From an uncultured Allorhizobium sp. (lineage in GTDB: Bacteria; Pseudomonadota; Alphaproteobacteria; Rhizobiales; Rhizobiaceae): DNA of 64,000 nt. The position numbers and the translations under genes are program-made. The DNA is taken from contig OY288189.1 in NCBI GenBank assembly GCA_958439205.1, positions 1,255,001 through 1,319,000 of the forward strand, in the 5' to 3' direction. This document shows, piece after piece, positions 47,420 to 56,102 of the stretch; within the stretch, counting starts at the first letter, position 1; every line of letters begins with the position of its first letter. The notes under the pieces were generated by a model that saw only the letters and a program-made list of their open reading frames with translations, was not told where the DNA came from and made no database searches.

Positions 47420-48453
47420 TGAAAGCCATCGTCATTCATGCCGCCCGTGATCTCCGGATCGAAGACCGCCCGGTGGAAGAGCCGCAAGCCGGCCAGCTGC
47501 GACTGAGCCTTGCGACCGGCGGTATCTGCGGGTCGGACCTGCACTATTACAATCACGGCGGCTTCGGCGCGGTGCGTCTGAAGGAACCCATGATCCTTGG
47601 CCATGAGGTCTCGGCCCGTGTCGAGGCGATCGGTGACGGAGTGTCCGGCTTCGAGATCGGACAGCTTGTGGCCGTTTCGCCCTCGCGGCCCTGCGGCCAG
47701 TGCCGCTACTGCGGCGAGGGACTGCAGAACCAGTGCCTCAACATGCGCTTCTATGGCAGTGCGATGCCCTTCCCGCATATTCAGGGGGCTTTCCGGGAAA
47801 GTCTGGTGGCGGAGGCGTATCAATGCGTCGACGCCACGGGACTGTCCGCCGGCGAGGCGGCGATGGCCGAACCGCTGGCGGTGACTTTGCATGCCACGAC
47901 GCGGGCGGGTAGCCTGTTCGGCAAGCGTGTGCTGGTCACCGGCTGTGGACCGATTGGCGTCCTCTCCATTCTTTCGGCGCGCCGGGCCGGGGCAGCCGAG
48001 ATCGTTGCGACAGATCTCTCCGATTTCACGCTGGCGCTCGCCGCAAAAGTCGGCGCTGACAGGGTGATCAACACGGCCAAGGAGCCGGATGCGCTCTCGG
48101 GCTATGCGGGCGACAAGGGCACTTTCGATGTGCTGTATGAATGCACGGGTGTTGCCGCAGCATTGGCCGGCGCCATTCCGGCGCTAAGGCCGCGGGGCAT
48201 CATCCTGCAGCTCGGCCTAGGTGGCGACATGACGCTACCGATGATGGCAATCACGGCCAAGGAGCTCGAACTCAGAGGCTCCTTCCGGTTCCATCAGGAA
48301 TTTGCCATCGGTGTCGAATTGATGCGCAAAGGGTTGATCGACGTGAAGCCGCTGATCACGCATACGGTGTCGCTGGCAGAAGCCGAGAAGGGTTTTCTAC
48401 TCGCTTCGGACCGAAGCCAGGCAATGAAGGCGCAGATCGCGTTTTCCGCTTGA
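47419..48453 (+). CDS. idnD: L-idonate 5-dehydrogenase (zinc alcohol dehydrogenase family)
   Basis: The 344-residue medium-chain dehydrogenase has GGICGSDLHYYNHGG with the catalytic-zinc Cys, GHEVSARVEAIGDGV with His and Glu, structural-zinc cysteines in CGQCRYCGEGLQNQC, and cofactor site VTGCGPIGVLSIL. The pattern matches IdnD, oxidising L-idonate to 5-ketogluconate. It overlaps the preceding stop by one base. Together with idnO and gntK it completes the idonate route. Confidence 0.93.
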   Translation: MKAIVIHAARDLRIEDRPVEEPQAGQLRLSLATGGICGSDLHYYNHGGFGAVRLKEPMILGHEVSARVEAIGDGVSGFEIGQLVAVSPSRPCGQCRYCGEGLQNQCLNMRFYGSAMPFPHIQGAFRESLVAEAYQCVDATGLSAGEAAMAEPLAVTLHATTRAGSLFGKRVLVTGCGPIGVLSILSARRAGAAEIVATDLSDFTLALAAKVGADRVINTAKEPDALSGYAGDKGTFDVLYECTGVAAALAGAIPALRPRGIILQLGLGGDMTLPMMAITAKELELRGSFRFHQEFAIGVELMRKGLIDVKPLITHTVSLAEAEKGFLLASDRSQAMKAQIAFSA

Positions 48454-48485
48454 GTGGCACAACGGTTTTGGGAGGAGCCTCAAGC

Positions 48486-49376
48486 ATGTCGTTTTTCGAA
48501 GTCATCGATCCGGTGTTCGCTACCTATGTGCTTGGCAATGCGCCGGTAAAACGGCTCGCGACCGGGTTTGACTGGACGGAAGGGCCGGTGTGGTTCGGCG
48601 ATGCCGGCTCCCTCCTGTTTTCCGACATTCCCAACAACCGCATCGTCCGCTGGAGCGAGGATGGCCTGACCACCTATCGCCAGCCCTCGAACTATGCGAA
48701 CGGCCATACACGGGATCGGCAAGGCCGTCTCGTCAGTTGCGAGCATGGAACGCGCCGGGTGACGCGGACCGAATGGGACGGATCGATCACCGTCATCGCC
48801 GACAGCTATCAGGGCAAGCGTCTCAACAGTCCGAACGACGTCATCGTTGCGCCCGATGGTGCGATCTGGTTCAGTGATCCGCATTACGGGATCATGACCG
48901 ATTACGAGGGCGCGAAAGCGGAGCAGGAGCTGCCCTGCACGGTCTACCGGGTGTCGCCCGATGGCGGGATCGAGGCTGTGATCACCGACATGCAGGGACC
49001 GAACGGCCTCGCCTTCAGCCCGGATGGCAGCCGTCTCTATGTGGCGGATACAGGGCGGATGTTCTCCGCCGATCCGCAGCACATCCGTGTGTTCGACATG
49101 GTCAATGGCCGACCGGTGAATGGGCGGATCTTCCATGTGATCACGCCCGGCTGCGCTGACGGAATGCGGGTCGATACGGACGGAAACCTCTGGTCCTCCG
49201 CTGCCGATGGCGTGCATTGCATCGCGCCGGATGGCCATCTGATGGGCAAGATCCTGGTGCCGGAAATGGTATCGAACCTCTGCTTCGGCGGTCATTCGAA
49301 GCACCGGCTGTTCATCACGGCGACCACGAGTGTCTATTCGGTCGTGCTGAATAGACGCGGTATCCAGACTCCTTAA
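48486..49376 (+). CDS. SMP-30/gluconolactonase/LRE family protein
   Basis: The 296-residue six-bladed beta-propeller lactonase has FDWTEGPVWFGDAGSLLFSDIPNNRIVRW with the metal-ligand Glu, LNSPNDVIVAPDGAIWFSDPHYG with Asn and Asp, and GPNGLAFSPDGSRLYVADT. It would open an aldonolactone to the free acid that feeds the pathway. No signal peptide is seen, so it acts in the cytoplasm. ATG 48486 is preceded by GGGAGGAG. It is last gene of the plus operon. Confidence 0.93.
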   Translation: MSFFEVIDPVFATYVLGNAPVKRLATGFDWTEGPVWFGDAGSLLFSDIPNNRIVRWSEDGLTTYRQPSNYANGHTRDRQGRLVSCEHGTRRVTRTEWDGSITVIADSYQGKRLNSPNDVIVAPDGAIWFSDPHYGIMTDYEGAKAEQELPCTVYRVSPDGGIEAVITDMQGPNGLAFSPDGSRLYVADTGRMFSADPQHIRVFDMVNGRPVNGRIFHVITPGCADGMRVDTDGNLWSSAADGVHCIAPDGHLMGKILVPEMVSNLCFGGHSKHRLFITATTSVYSVVLNRRGIQTP

Positions 49377-49391
49377 GGCCGTTTTAGTGCC

Positions 49392-50387
49392 TCAAACCGT
49401 CTCGCCGGGCACAAGGCGTGTCGGAACAAAGGTGACTGTTTGGACCGGCTCGCCCTTCAGTTTTGCGACGAGGGCTTCGGCGGCCGCTTTGCCAATGCTC
49501 GTCGTCGGCACCACAGTGGTGGTCAGGCGTTTCTGCAGGATGGATGCCGCCTCCATCCCACCCCAGCCGGCGATGCCGATATCTTCGGGCACGCTCAAGC
49601 CGCGCGACTGGCAGAAGGCGAGGCCGCCGATCGCCATCTCGTCATTATGGAAATAGACGACATCGAAGTCGTTCTTTCGGCTGAGCAAGGTCTCGAGGCC
49701 ATAATAGCCGGCATAGAAGCCCGGCGCGTCATGCAGCATCTCGGCATCGACGAGCGGATGTCCGGCACGGGCGAGAGCGTCGCGGAATCCTTCGAACCGC
49801 GCCTGTCCCATCACATCAGAGCGTGCGAGTGCTCCGACATAGCCGGCCTTCCGCCGGCCACGCGCCAGAAGATGCCGGGCCATTTCTGCGCCGCAATCGG
49901 TATGGGAAAAGCCGACCGCCATATCGATCGGGCTCGTCGTCAGATCCCAGATCTCGACAACTGGAATTGCCGCACTTCTGAGAAGCTCTATCGTGCCCGG
50001 CGTGTGGTGGCGACCTGAGAGAATGAGGCCCGCCGGACGCCAGCTCACCACTTGCCGGATCCAGGCTTCTTCCTCGGTCATCGAATGATCGTTGGCGCCG
50101 ATGATCAGCTGATAGCCGAGACGTCCAAGCGCCCGGTCGACGCCATCTAGCACATGACCGAACAGGCCCGATGTGAGGCGCGGGACACACATGCCGACCA
50201 GGGTTTCCGCCTGGTCCGAGCCGAAGGCGGCGGCCAGCCGGTTCGGCACATAGCCCAGTTGTGCAGCGATCTCCATGACCTTCCGGCGCGTCTGGTCGGA
50301 GAAGCCGGACCCGTCCCGCAGAACACGGCTGACCGTCATCTTCGACACGCCGGCGGCGCGGGCGATGTCTTCGAGATTGGCCTTCAT
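49392..50387 (-). CDS. LacI-family regulator 3
   Basis: The 331-residue protein has HTH NLEDIARAAGVSKMTVSRVLRDGSGFSDQTRRKV, hinge YVPNRLAAAFGS, and a GntR-like ligand domain (ILSGRHHTPGTIELL). It is divergent from the ABC operon with two boxes between and so is its likely local repressor. It is convergent with the lactonase gene, with 15 bases between stops. Confidence 0.93.
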   Translation of the reverse strand: MKANLEDIARAAGVSKMTVSRVLRDGSGFSDQTRRKVMEIAAQLGYVPNRLAAAFGSDQAETLVGMCVPRLTSGLFGHVLDGVDRALGRLGYQLIIGANDHSMTEEEAWIRQVVSWRPAGLILSGRHHTPGTIELLRSAAIPVVEIWDLTTSPIDMAVGFSHTDCGAEMARHLLARGRRKAGYVGALARSDVMGQARFEGFRDALARAGHPLVDAEMLHDAPGFYAGYYGLETLLSRKNDFDVVYFHNDEMAIGGLAFCQSRGLSVPEDIGIAGWGGMEAASILQKRLTTTVVPTTSIGKAAAEALVAKLKGEPVQTVTFVPTRLVPGETV

Positions 50388-50430
50388 CGGGGCTTCTGCC
50401 CCAACGATACAGGGCGGTGAACACGCGGCA

Positions 50431-50444
50431 TGTTATCGATAACT
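50431..50444. promoter_or_regulatory. LacI-type operator box upstream of regulator 3 and ABC operon
   Basis: TGTTATCGATAACT matches the 46425 palindrome in 13 of 14 bases. It lies 44 bases before the regulator 3 start and upstream of the ABC promoter. Confidence 0.75.
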
Positions 50445-50450
50445 TTTTTC

Positions 50451-50496
50451 TTGACTCGGCAAATGATGCAAGTACGTTAGTTACGTTACCGGTAAA
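50451..50496 (+). promoter_or_regulatory. Candidate promoter and second operator of sugar ABC operon
   Basis: TTGACT (50451-50456) and TACGTT (50473-50478) with a 16-base spacer form a plausible sigma-70 promoter. A palindrome GTTACCGGTAAA (50485-50496) covers the expected start point, a good repressor position. The ABC ATPase ATG follows at 50538 behind GGGAGGAG. Confidence 0.55.
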
Positions 50497-50537
50497 CCTG
50501 ACGCAAGATCTGGATCCGGCATGGGAGGAGACATAGT

Positions 50538-52031
50538 ATGCAACCGTCCGCAGACGGCCTGCTTTTCGATCGAATCGTCAAGTCCTTTGGTGGCACGCAA
50601 GCCCTCAAGGGTGTTTCGCTGAAGGTCGAGCGTGGCGAAATCGTCGCCCTGCTCGGCGAGAACGGAGCCGGCAAATCGACGCTCATCAAGGTCCTCGGCG
50701 GCATCCACCGCCCCGACGAGGGCGGCGTCTTCATCGATGGCGTGCCTTACGCCCATGAGGCCGGCAAGGCCGGCGGCCAGAAAGTCGCCTTCATCCACCA
50801 GGATCTTGGTCTGATCGAGTGGATGAGTGTTGCCGAAAACATTGCCCTGGCGCTCGGCTATGTGAAGAAGGGCCGTCGGATCGACTGGTCTGCGACCGAA
50901 GCTCTGGCCGACAAGGCACTGGCACTGGTCGAAGCCGATTTCTCCGCAACCGCTCGGGTTTCCAGTCTCACCCGTACGCAAAAATCTCTGGTCGCCATTG
51001 CCCGGGCGCTGGCCGCTGATTGCGACTATCTCGTGCTCGACGAGCCGACCGCAAGCTTGCCCGCCGATGAGGTGGAGCGGCTGTTCGCCGCCCTTCGCCC
51101 GCTGAAGGCGCGTGGCGTCGGCATGATCTATGTCAGCCACCGGCTCGATGAGATTTTCCGCATCGCCGATAGGGTCGCCGTGCTGCGAGACGGACAGATG
51201 GTCGGGATGCGCTCCATCGAACATACGACGCCGGAGGAGCTGGTCGGTCTGATCGTAGGCAGAAAGGCGCGCGAAATTGCCCGGCCTGCCATTCTCGAGG
51301 GGCCGGCGATCCTCAAAGTCTCGGGTCTCGCAACGGGTGCTGTCGGCCCTGTCAGCTTCGAGATCCGACGTGGCGAACTGCTGGGCCTCGCGGGCCTTCG
51401 CGGCGCCGGCCACGAGGATGTCGGTCGAGCCCTTTTCGGCCTCATCCCGCATGCGGGCAAGATTGCGCTGAACGGGGTCGCGCCGGACTTGAAAGATGCT
51501 GGTGCCGCAATGCGGTCGGGCATCGGTCTTGTGGCACGCGATCGGGTCGCCGAAAGTGTCGCGCCTGGCCTCTCCATTCGAGAAAACGCGTTTCTCAATC
51601 CCTCGGCCACTGGGCGCCGTCTGCTGAGCCTGCTGTCGCCGAAGGCGGAAGATGAACTTGCCCATGAACTCGGCCGTCGTGTGGGCTTGTCACCCAATGA
51701 TCCGACACTCGCCATCGAGGCGCTTTCGGGTGGCAATCAGCAGAAGGTCGTCGTCGGACGCTGGCTTGATTCCGGCCGCCGCCTGCTGATTGCGGAAGAT
51801 CCGACCGCCGGCGTCGATGTTGGTGCCAAGGCCGAGATCTACCATCTTCTCTACCAGGCTCTCGCAAGCGGTATGGGCGTCCTCGTGGTGTCCACCGATT
51901 TCGAAGAGACCGCCAATATCTGCCACCGTGCCATCGTTTTCAGCCGCGGCCTGCCCGTGGCCGAGTTGAGTGGCGTCGAATTGTCAACCGAATCCCTGAT
52001 CCAGGCCGCATCGGCCGGTGAAGCCGCCTGA
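50538..52031 (+). CDS. Sugar ABC transporter ATPase (RbsA/MglA type, two cassettes)
   Basis: The 497-residue double ATPase has first-cassette Walker A LGENGAGKSTLIK, Walker B YLVLDEPTASL and a weak signature (SSLTRTQKSL in place of LSGGQ). The second cassette lacks a Walker A as usual in the family and has a normal signature (LSGGNQQKV), but its Walker B reads LLIAEDPTAGVD, with the usual Asp-Glu order reversed. It energises uptake of a sugar or sugar acid by the permease at 52040. The operon follows the promoter with two LacI boxes. Confidence 0.93.
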   Translation: MQPSADGLLFDRIVKSFGGTQALKGVSLKVERGEIVALLGENGAGKSTLIKVLGGIHRPDEGGVFIDGVPYAHEAGKAGGQKVAFIHQDLGLIEWMSVAENIALALGYVKKGRRIDWSATEALADKALALVEADFSATARVSSLTRTQKSLVAIARALAADCDYLVLDEPTASLPADEVERLFAALRPLKARGVGMIYVSHRLDEIFRIADRVAVLRDGQMVGMRSIEHTTPEELVGLIVGRKAREIARPAILEGPAILKVSGLATGAVGPVSFEIRRGELLGLAGLRGAGHEDVGRALFGLIPHAGKIALNGVAPDLKDAGAAMRSGIGLVARDRVAESVAPGLSIRENAFLNPSATGRRLLSLLSPKAEDELAHELGRRVGLSPNDPTLAIEALSGGNQQKVVVGRWLDSGRRLLIAEDPTAGVDVGAKAEIYHLLYQALASGMGVLVVSTDFEETANICHRAIVFSRGLPVAELSGVELSTESLIQAASAGEAA

Positions 52032-52039
52032 GGACCGCC

Positions 52040-53062
52040 ATGCCCGGTATCCAATCCAACGCCGTCGAACCCACCAAGGACGAATTGCGGGGCCTGTCGC
52101 CCGGTCGCAAGATCGTGCGCCTCGCGCCGACCTATGGTCTCGTCATCCTGATGTTCGGCCTGATCCTGCTGTTCTCGATCCTGTTGCCGACCACATTCCC
52201 GACCATGCTCAATGTCAGAGCCATCCTGTCCGACAAGGCGATCATTGCGCTTCTGTCGCTCGCGGCGATGATCCCCATGGTCGCCGGCCGTATCGATCTG
52301 ACGGTCGGTTACGGCATCGTGCTCTGGCATATTCTGGCGATCAGCCTGCAGACGCTCTACGGCTTCCCCTGGCCGGTGGCCGTTGCCATCGTGCTGGTGC
52401 TCGGTGTCGTGATCGGCGCGCTCAATGGTCTCCTTGTCGAGGTCGCGCGGATCGACAGCTTCATCGCAACCCTTGGCACCGGCACGATCCTGTACGCCCT
52501 CGCGCTCTGGCATACCGGCGGCCGCCAGATGGTCGGCGCTCTTCCAGATGCCTTCTATGCGATCAACGGCACCTTCGTCTTCGGACTGCCGATCACCGCG
52601 ATCTATGTGCTGGTCATCACGGTCGTGCTCTGGGTCGCGCTCGAATACACCCCGATCGGCCGGTACCTCTATGCGATCGGCGCCAATCAGCGGGCTGCCG
52701 AACTCAACGGTATTCCGACGCGCAAGTTCGTTATCGGCGCGTTTGTCACATCCGGTCTGATGACTGCACTCGCCGGCGTGTTGCTCGCCTCGAAGCTGCG
52801 CATCGGTCAGGCCTCGGTCGGCCTCGAATTCCTGCTGCCGGCGCTTGTCGGCGCCTTCCTCGGCTCCACCACCATCAAGCCCGGACGCGTCAATGTCTGG
52901 GGCACCATCGTCGGCGTGATGATCCTCGCCGTCGGTATTTCCGGCATCCAGCAGTTCGGCGGCAGCTTCTGGGTAGAGCCGTTGTTCAACGGCACGACCT
53001 TGCTGATCGCCATCGGGATCGCCGGTTACGCGCAAAGAAAGAAAGGCGCGAAGTCAAAATAA
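52040..53062 (+). CDS. Sugar ABC transporter permease (RbsC type)
   Basis: The 340-residue BPD_transp_2-family permease has about eight to ten helices. Typical motifs are MVAGRIDLTVGYGI, GALNGLLVEVARIDSFIATLGTGTIL and YLYAIGANQRAAELNGIPTRKFVIGAF. It lies 8 bases after the ATPase stop. Motifs are complete. Confidence 0.94.
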   Translation: MPGIQSNAVEPTKDELRGLSPGRKIVRLAPTYGLVILMFGLILLFSILLPTTFPTMLNVRAILSDKAIIALLSLAAMIPMVAGRIDLTVGYGIVLWHILAISLQTLYGFPWPVAVAIVLVLGVVIGALNGLLVEVARIDSFIATLGTGTILYALALWHTGGRQMVGALPDAFYAINGTFVFGLPITAIYVLVITVVLWVALEYTPIGRYLYAIGANQRAAELNGIPTRKFVIGAFVTSGLMTALAGVLLASKLRIGQASVGLEFLLPALVGAFLGSTTIKPGRVNVWGTIVGVMILAVGISGIQQFGGSFWVEPLFNGTTLLIAIGIAGYAQRKKGAKSK

Positions 53063-53090
53063 GTGCATTCAGCTACTTTGGGAGGAAACC

Positions 53091-54179
53091 ATGCTGAAGA
53101 GAGCCCTAGCCGTATCAATCCTGGCGCTGACGGCCGCCATGCCTGCCCATGCCGACGCGATTTCGGACGCGATGGCAGAAGTCCAGAAATATGCCGGTGA
53201 AAAGACCACCTGGGACGGCCCGACCAGCGGCCCGACCGCGGCCGCTGCCAAGAAGGTCGTTGTGCTGGCAGCTGACATGAAGAATGGCGGCATTCTCGGC
53301 GTCACCAACGGCATCGAGGAAGCCGCTGCCAAGATCGGTTGGGAGGTTACCGTTCTTGATGGCGCTGGTTCCGTGCAGAGCCGAGCCGGCGCCTTTGGTC
53401 AGGCGCTTGCGCTGAAGCCCGATGGTATCATCATCAATGGCTTCGATGCCGTTGAGCAGCAGGCAGCCCTGAAGCAGGCCTGCGATGCAGGGATCCCGAT
53501 GGTCAGCTGGCATGCCGGCCCGGTCATCGGCCCCGATCCGGCCAATTGCCTGTTCGCCAATGTCTCGACCGATGCGATGGAAGTCTCCGCCGCTGCCGGG
53601 AAATGGGCCTTTGCCGATGCCGGTGGCAAGCCGGGCGTCGTGATCTTCACCGACTCGACCTATGCGATCGCGATTGCAAAGGCCGACAAGATCAAGGAGA
53701 CGATCGAGAAGCTTGGCGGCACGGTGCTCGAATATGTCGACACGCCCATTGCCGACACCTCCAACCGCATGCCGACGCTGACGACCTCGCTTCTGCAGAA
53801 GTATGGTGCAAGCTGGACGCATGCTCTTGCAATCAACGACATCTACTTTGACTTCATGGGGCCGAGCTTGGCCGCAGCCGGCATTGCCGGTGACGGCGCA
53901 CCGAAGGCTGTTGCTGCCGGCGATGGGTCCGAGTCCGCCTATCAGCGTATCCGTTCCGGCCAGTATCAGGCTGTGACGGTCGCCGAGCCGCTCAACCTGC
54001 AGGGTTGGCAGCTGATCGACGAGTTGAACCGTGCCGTGAACAAGGTCGAATGGTCGGGCTACACCTCGCCGCTGCATGTCGTCACCAAGGCGAACATCAG
54101 CTCCGACGGTGGTGACAAGAACATCTTCGATCCGGGCAATGGTTATCGCGACCAGTATGCTAAGATCTGGGGCAAATAA
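53091..54179 (+). CDS. Sugar ABC transporter substrate-binding protein
   Basis: The 362-residue periplasmic protein has a signal peptide (MLKRALAVSILALTAAMPAHA) and a ribose-binding-type fold with VVVLAADMKNGGILGVTNGIEEAA and KPDGIIINGFDAVEQQAAL. GGGAGGAAACC precedes ATG 53091. A strong hairpin follows the stop. The operon's sugar-acid regulator boxes suggest a sugar-acid or related ligand. Confidence 0.93.
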   Translation: MLKRALAVSILALTAAMPAHADAISDAMAEVQKYAGEKTTWDGPTSGPTAAAAKKVVVLAADMKNGGILGVTNGIEEAAAKIGWEVTVLDGAGSVQSRAGAFGQALALKPDGIIINGFDAVEQQAALKQACDAGIPMVSWHAGPVIGPDPANCLFANVSTDAMEVSAAAGKWAFADAGGKPGVVIFTDSTYAIAIAKADKIKETIEKLGGTVLEYVDTPIADTSNRMPTLTTSLLQKYGASWTHALAINDIYFDFMGPSLAAAGIAGDGAPKAVAAGDGSESAYQRIRSGQYQAVTVAEPLNLQGWQLIDELNRAVNKVEWSGYTSPLHVVTKANISSDGGDKNIFDPGNGYRDQYAKIWGK

Positions 54180-54190
54180 GACTTGCTCCT

Positions 54191-54226
54191 TCGCGGCCGG
54201 TGCAAACTCCTCCGCGCCGGCCGCGA
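54191..54226 (+). other. Perfect GC-rich inverted repeat after binding-protein gene
   Basis: TCGCGGCCGG and CCGGCCGCGA form a perfect ten-base stem around a 16-base loop without a T run. Such hairpins between a highly expressed binding-protein gene and the next gene commonly protect mRNA or set differential expression. Confidence 0.65.
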
Positions 54227-54256
54227 TTACTTCACAATGAGATAGGGAATGAGCCC

Positions 54257-54685
54257 ATGAGCAGCTTCTTTGAGCCTTCGGCGCAACTGACGGACAAGGG
54301 CGTGCTCGCCATGCTACAGGCGTCGAGCGATACGGCCTCCGCGATGGGCCAGCCGCAATGCATCGTTGTCGTCGACCAGAGCGGCGTCGTGCTCGGCTCC
54401 TTTCGGATGAAGGGGGCGCGCTTTCTTTCCTTGAAGAGTGCTCTTGCCAAGGCTCGGACGGCTGCGTCCATCAATGCGCCTTCGACGGCCATTCCAGAAC
54501 AGGCACGGCTTCTGATTTCTGGTGCGACCCAGGGCGAGGTGACAGGACTGAAGGGTGGCCTGCCCATCCGCTTTGGCGGGGTTCTCGTTGGCGGTATCGG
54601 CGTTGGTTCGGGGAGTGGCGATCAGGACGAGGATGTGGCACGTGCAGCGCTCGAGGCTATCGGTGCTGATGTAATCACGCCGTGA
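54257..54685 (+). CDS. GlcG/HbpS-like (DUF336) protein
   Basis: The 142-residue protein has QCIVVVDQSGVVLGSFRMKGARFLSLKSALAKARTAASI and IRFGGVLVGGIGVGSGSGDQDEDVARAAL, the GlcG/HbpS pattern of a small heme- or ligand-binding fold. Such proteins recur in sugar-acid and glycolate loci but their function is unclear. ATG 54257 (MSSFFEPSAQL) is chosen. It is last gene of the ABC operon behind the hairpin. Confidence 0.88.
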   Translation: MSSFFEPSAQLTDKGVLAMLQASSDTASAMGQPQCIVVVDQSGVVLGSFRMKGARFLSLKSALAKARTAASINAPSTAIPEQARLLISGATQGEVTGLKGGLPIRFGGVLVGGIGVGSGSGDQDEDVARAALEAIGADVITP

Positions 54686-54895
54686 TTTTGCTTCGCGAGC
54701 GACGGCAAAATACGATGCCGCCTCTCCATGTTCGCTGTGCCGAACGGCGCATTCAGCTTCCCCTTAAACTCCGCCACCGGCTCCTCGGTGTTGATGTGAA
54801 TTGTCGATGGCTTGAAGCCTTTTCCAATGCGTTCTACGGTCCGCCCCGCCTGAGACAGCATTGTAGCAGGGGGTGCCAGGAGGGGCGTGGTCGAG

Positions 54896-55945
54896 ATGAA
54901 ATGTTTATGGCGGACGGCCGTGGTTGCACTGTTGCTGACTGGGCAGGCGGTTGAGAGCGTTTCCGCTGCAGAGGGAAGTTGCCTTCGGGGCGTAAACCTT
55001 GCGGGAGCCGAGTTCGGCACACTGCCTGGGGAATTCGGGAAAGACTACATCTATCCATCTGGCGAAACGGTCGATTATTTCGCTGAAAAGGGTTTCAACA
55101 CCGTCCGGCTTCCCTTCCTTTGGGAGCGTCTTCAGCCCGCGCTTTTCGGCGACTTTTCTGCGGATGAGCTGACGCGGCTGAAGGATATGGTGGTGTCCAT
55201 GCGGAACAAGGATATCGTCGTCATCCTCGATCCGCATAATTATGCCCGTTATCAAGGTCAGCTGATCGGCTCACCCGATGTTCCGCCGGGGGCTTTTGCC
55301 GATCTGTGGCGGCGGCTCGCGCAGGAGTTCGGACAAGATCCTGGTGTCATCTTTGCGCTGATGAACGAGCCCTACGATATCTCCGCGGTCAGCTGGCTTG
55401 CCATCGCAAACGAGGCGGTCGCCAGCATCCGCACTGTCTCGAACCGCAATCTCGTAATGATACCCGGCACGGCCTGGACCGGTGCGCATAGCTGGGGGGC
55501 CGACTGGTATGGTGGCTCGAATGCGTCCGTGATGGCGGGTGTGCGAGACCCCGCCAACCATTTTGTCTATGAGTTCCACCAGTATTTCGATGAGGATTTT
55601 TCCGGAAAGAAGGACAGCTGCCTGCGTGCCCAAGAGGCGATCGCGTCCGTCGGCGAAGTTGCCAACTGGTTGCGGAGCACCGGAGCAAAAGGGTTTCTCG
55701 GCGAGTTCGGCGTCACACGAGAACCATCCTGTGTCGCGGCGGCTGCCGCCATGACAGAAGCCGTTGACGCCAATCGGGATGTGTTCATCGGCTGGGCCTA
55801 TTGGGCAGGCGGAGACTGGTGGCCAAAGGAGGAGGCGCTCAACATCCAGCCGGTCGACGGCGTGGATCGGCCTCAGATGGCCGGGCTCGTCGCGGCGCTG
55901 GCGAGACCAATGCCGAGCGGCCATTGTAACTTTCTGGATCGATGA
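54896..55945 (+). CDS. Secreted GH5 endoglucanase-like glycoside hydrolase
   Basis: The 349-residue protein has a signal peptide (MKCLWRTAVVALLLTGQAVESVSAAE) and a GH5 barrel: RGVNLAGAEFG, FNTVRLPFLWERLQP, catalytic acid Glu158 in LMNEPYD and nucleophile Glu270 in FLGEFGVT. It hydrolyses beta-1,4-glucans or related polymers. AGGAGG is 11 bases before ATG 54896. GTG 54887 is too close to it. It stands alone between the sugar ABC operon and an AraC gene, 20 kb from a bcs operon that lacks its own cellulase, so it could trim that product, but this is only inference. Confidence 0.9.
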   Translation: MKCLWRTAVVALLLTGQAVESVSAAEGSCLRGVNLAGAEFGTLPGEFGKDYIYPSGETVDYFAEKGFNTVRLPFLWERLQPALFGDFSADELTRLKDMVVSMRNKDIVVILDPHNYARYQGQLIGSPDVPPGAFADLWRRLAQEFGQDPGVIFALMNEPYDISAVSWLAIANEAVASIRTVSNRNLVMIPGTAWTGAHSWGADWYGGSNASVMAGVRDPANHFVYEFHQYFDEDFSGKKDSCLRAQEAIASVGEVANWLRSTGAKGFLGEFGVTREPSCVAAAAAMTEAVDANRDVFIGWAYWAGGDWWPKEEALNIQPVDGVDRPQMAGLVAALARPMPSGHCNFLDR

Positions 55946-56102
55946 AGCCGTTAAAAATCCTGGTCGCGGTCAACGACGGGCGGCCAGTTAAGGCATAGAG
56001 ACTGCAGTTGCCCCAGTTTCTCGCAGCGCCTCACGAGAGCGTAGGCTCATGCAACATCTGTCTCCGGCCTCATACGGTCGTTAAACAGCAGGCCTCTTCG
56101 GC

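Noticed and set aside
51851..53035. A 394-codon minus-strand open frame opposite the ABC permease
   Set aside because: Antisense to clear permease and ATPase genes and rich in Asp, Arg and His, typical of a GC-driven shadow.
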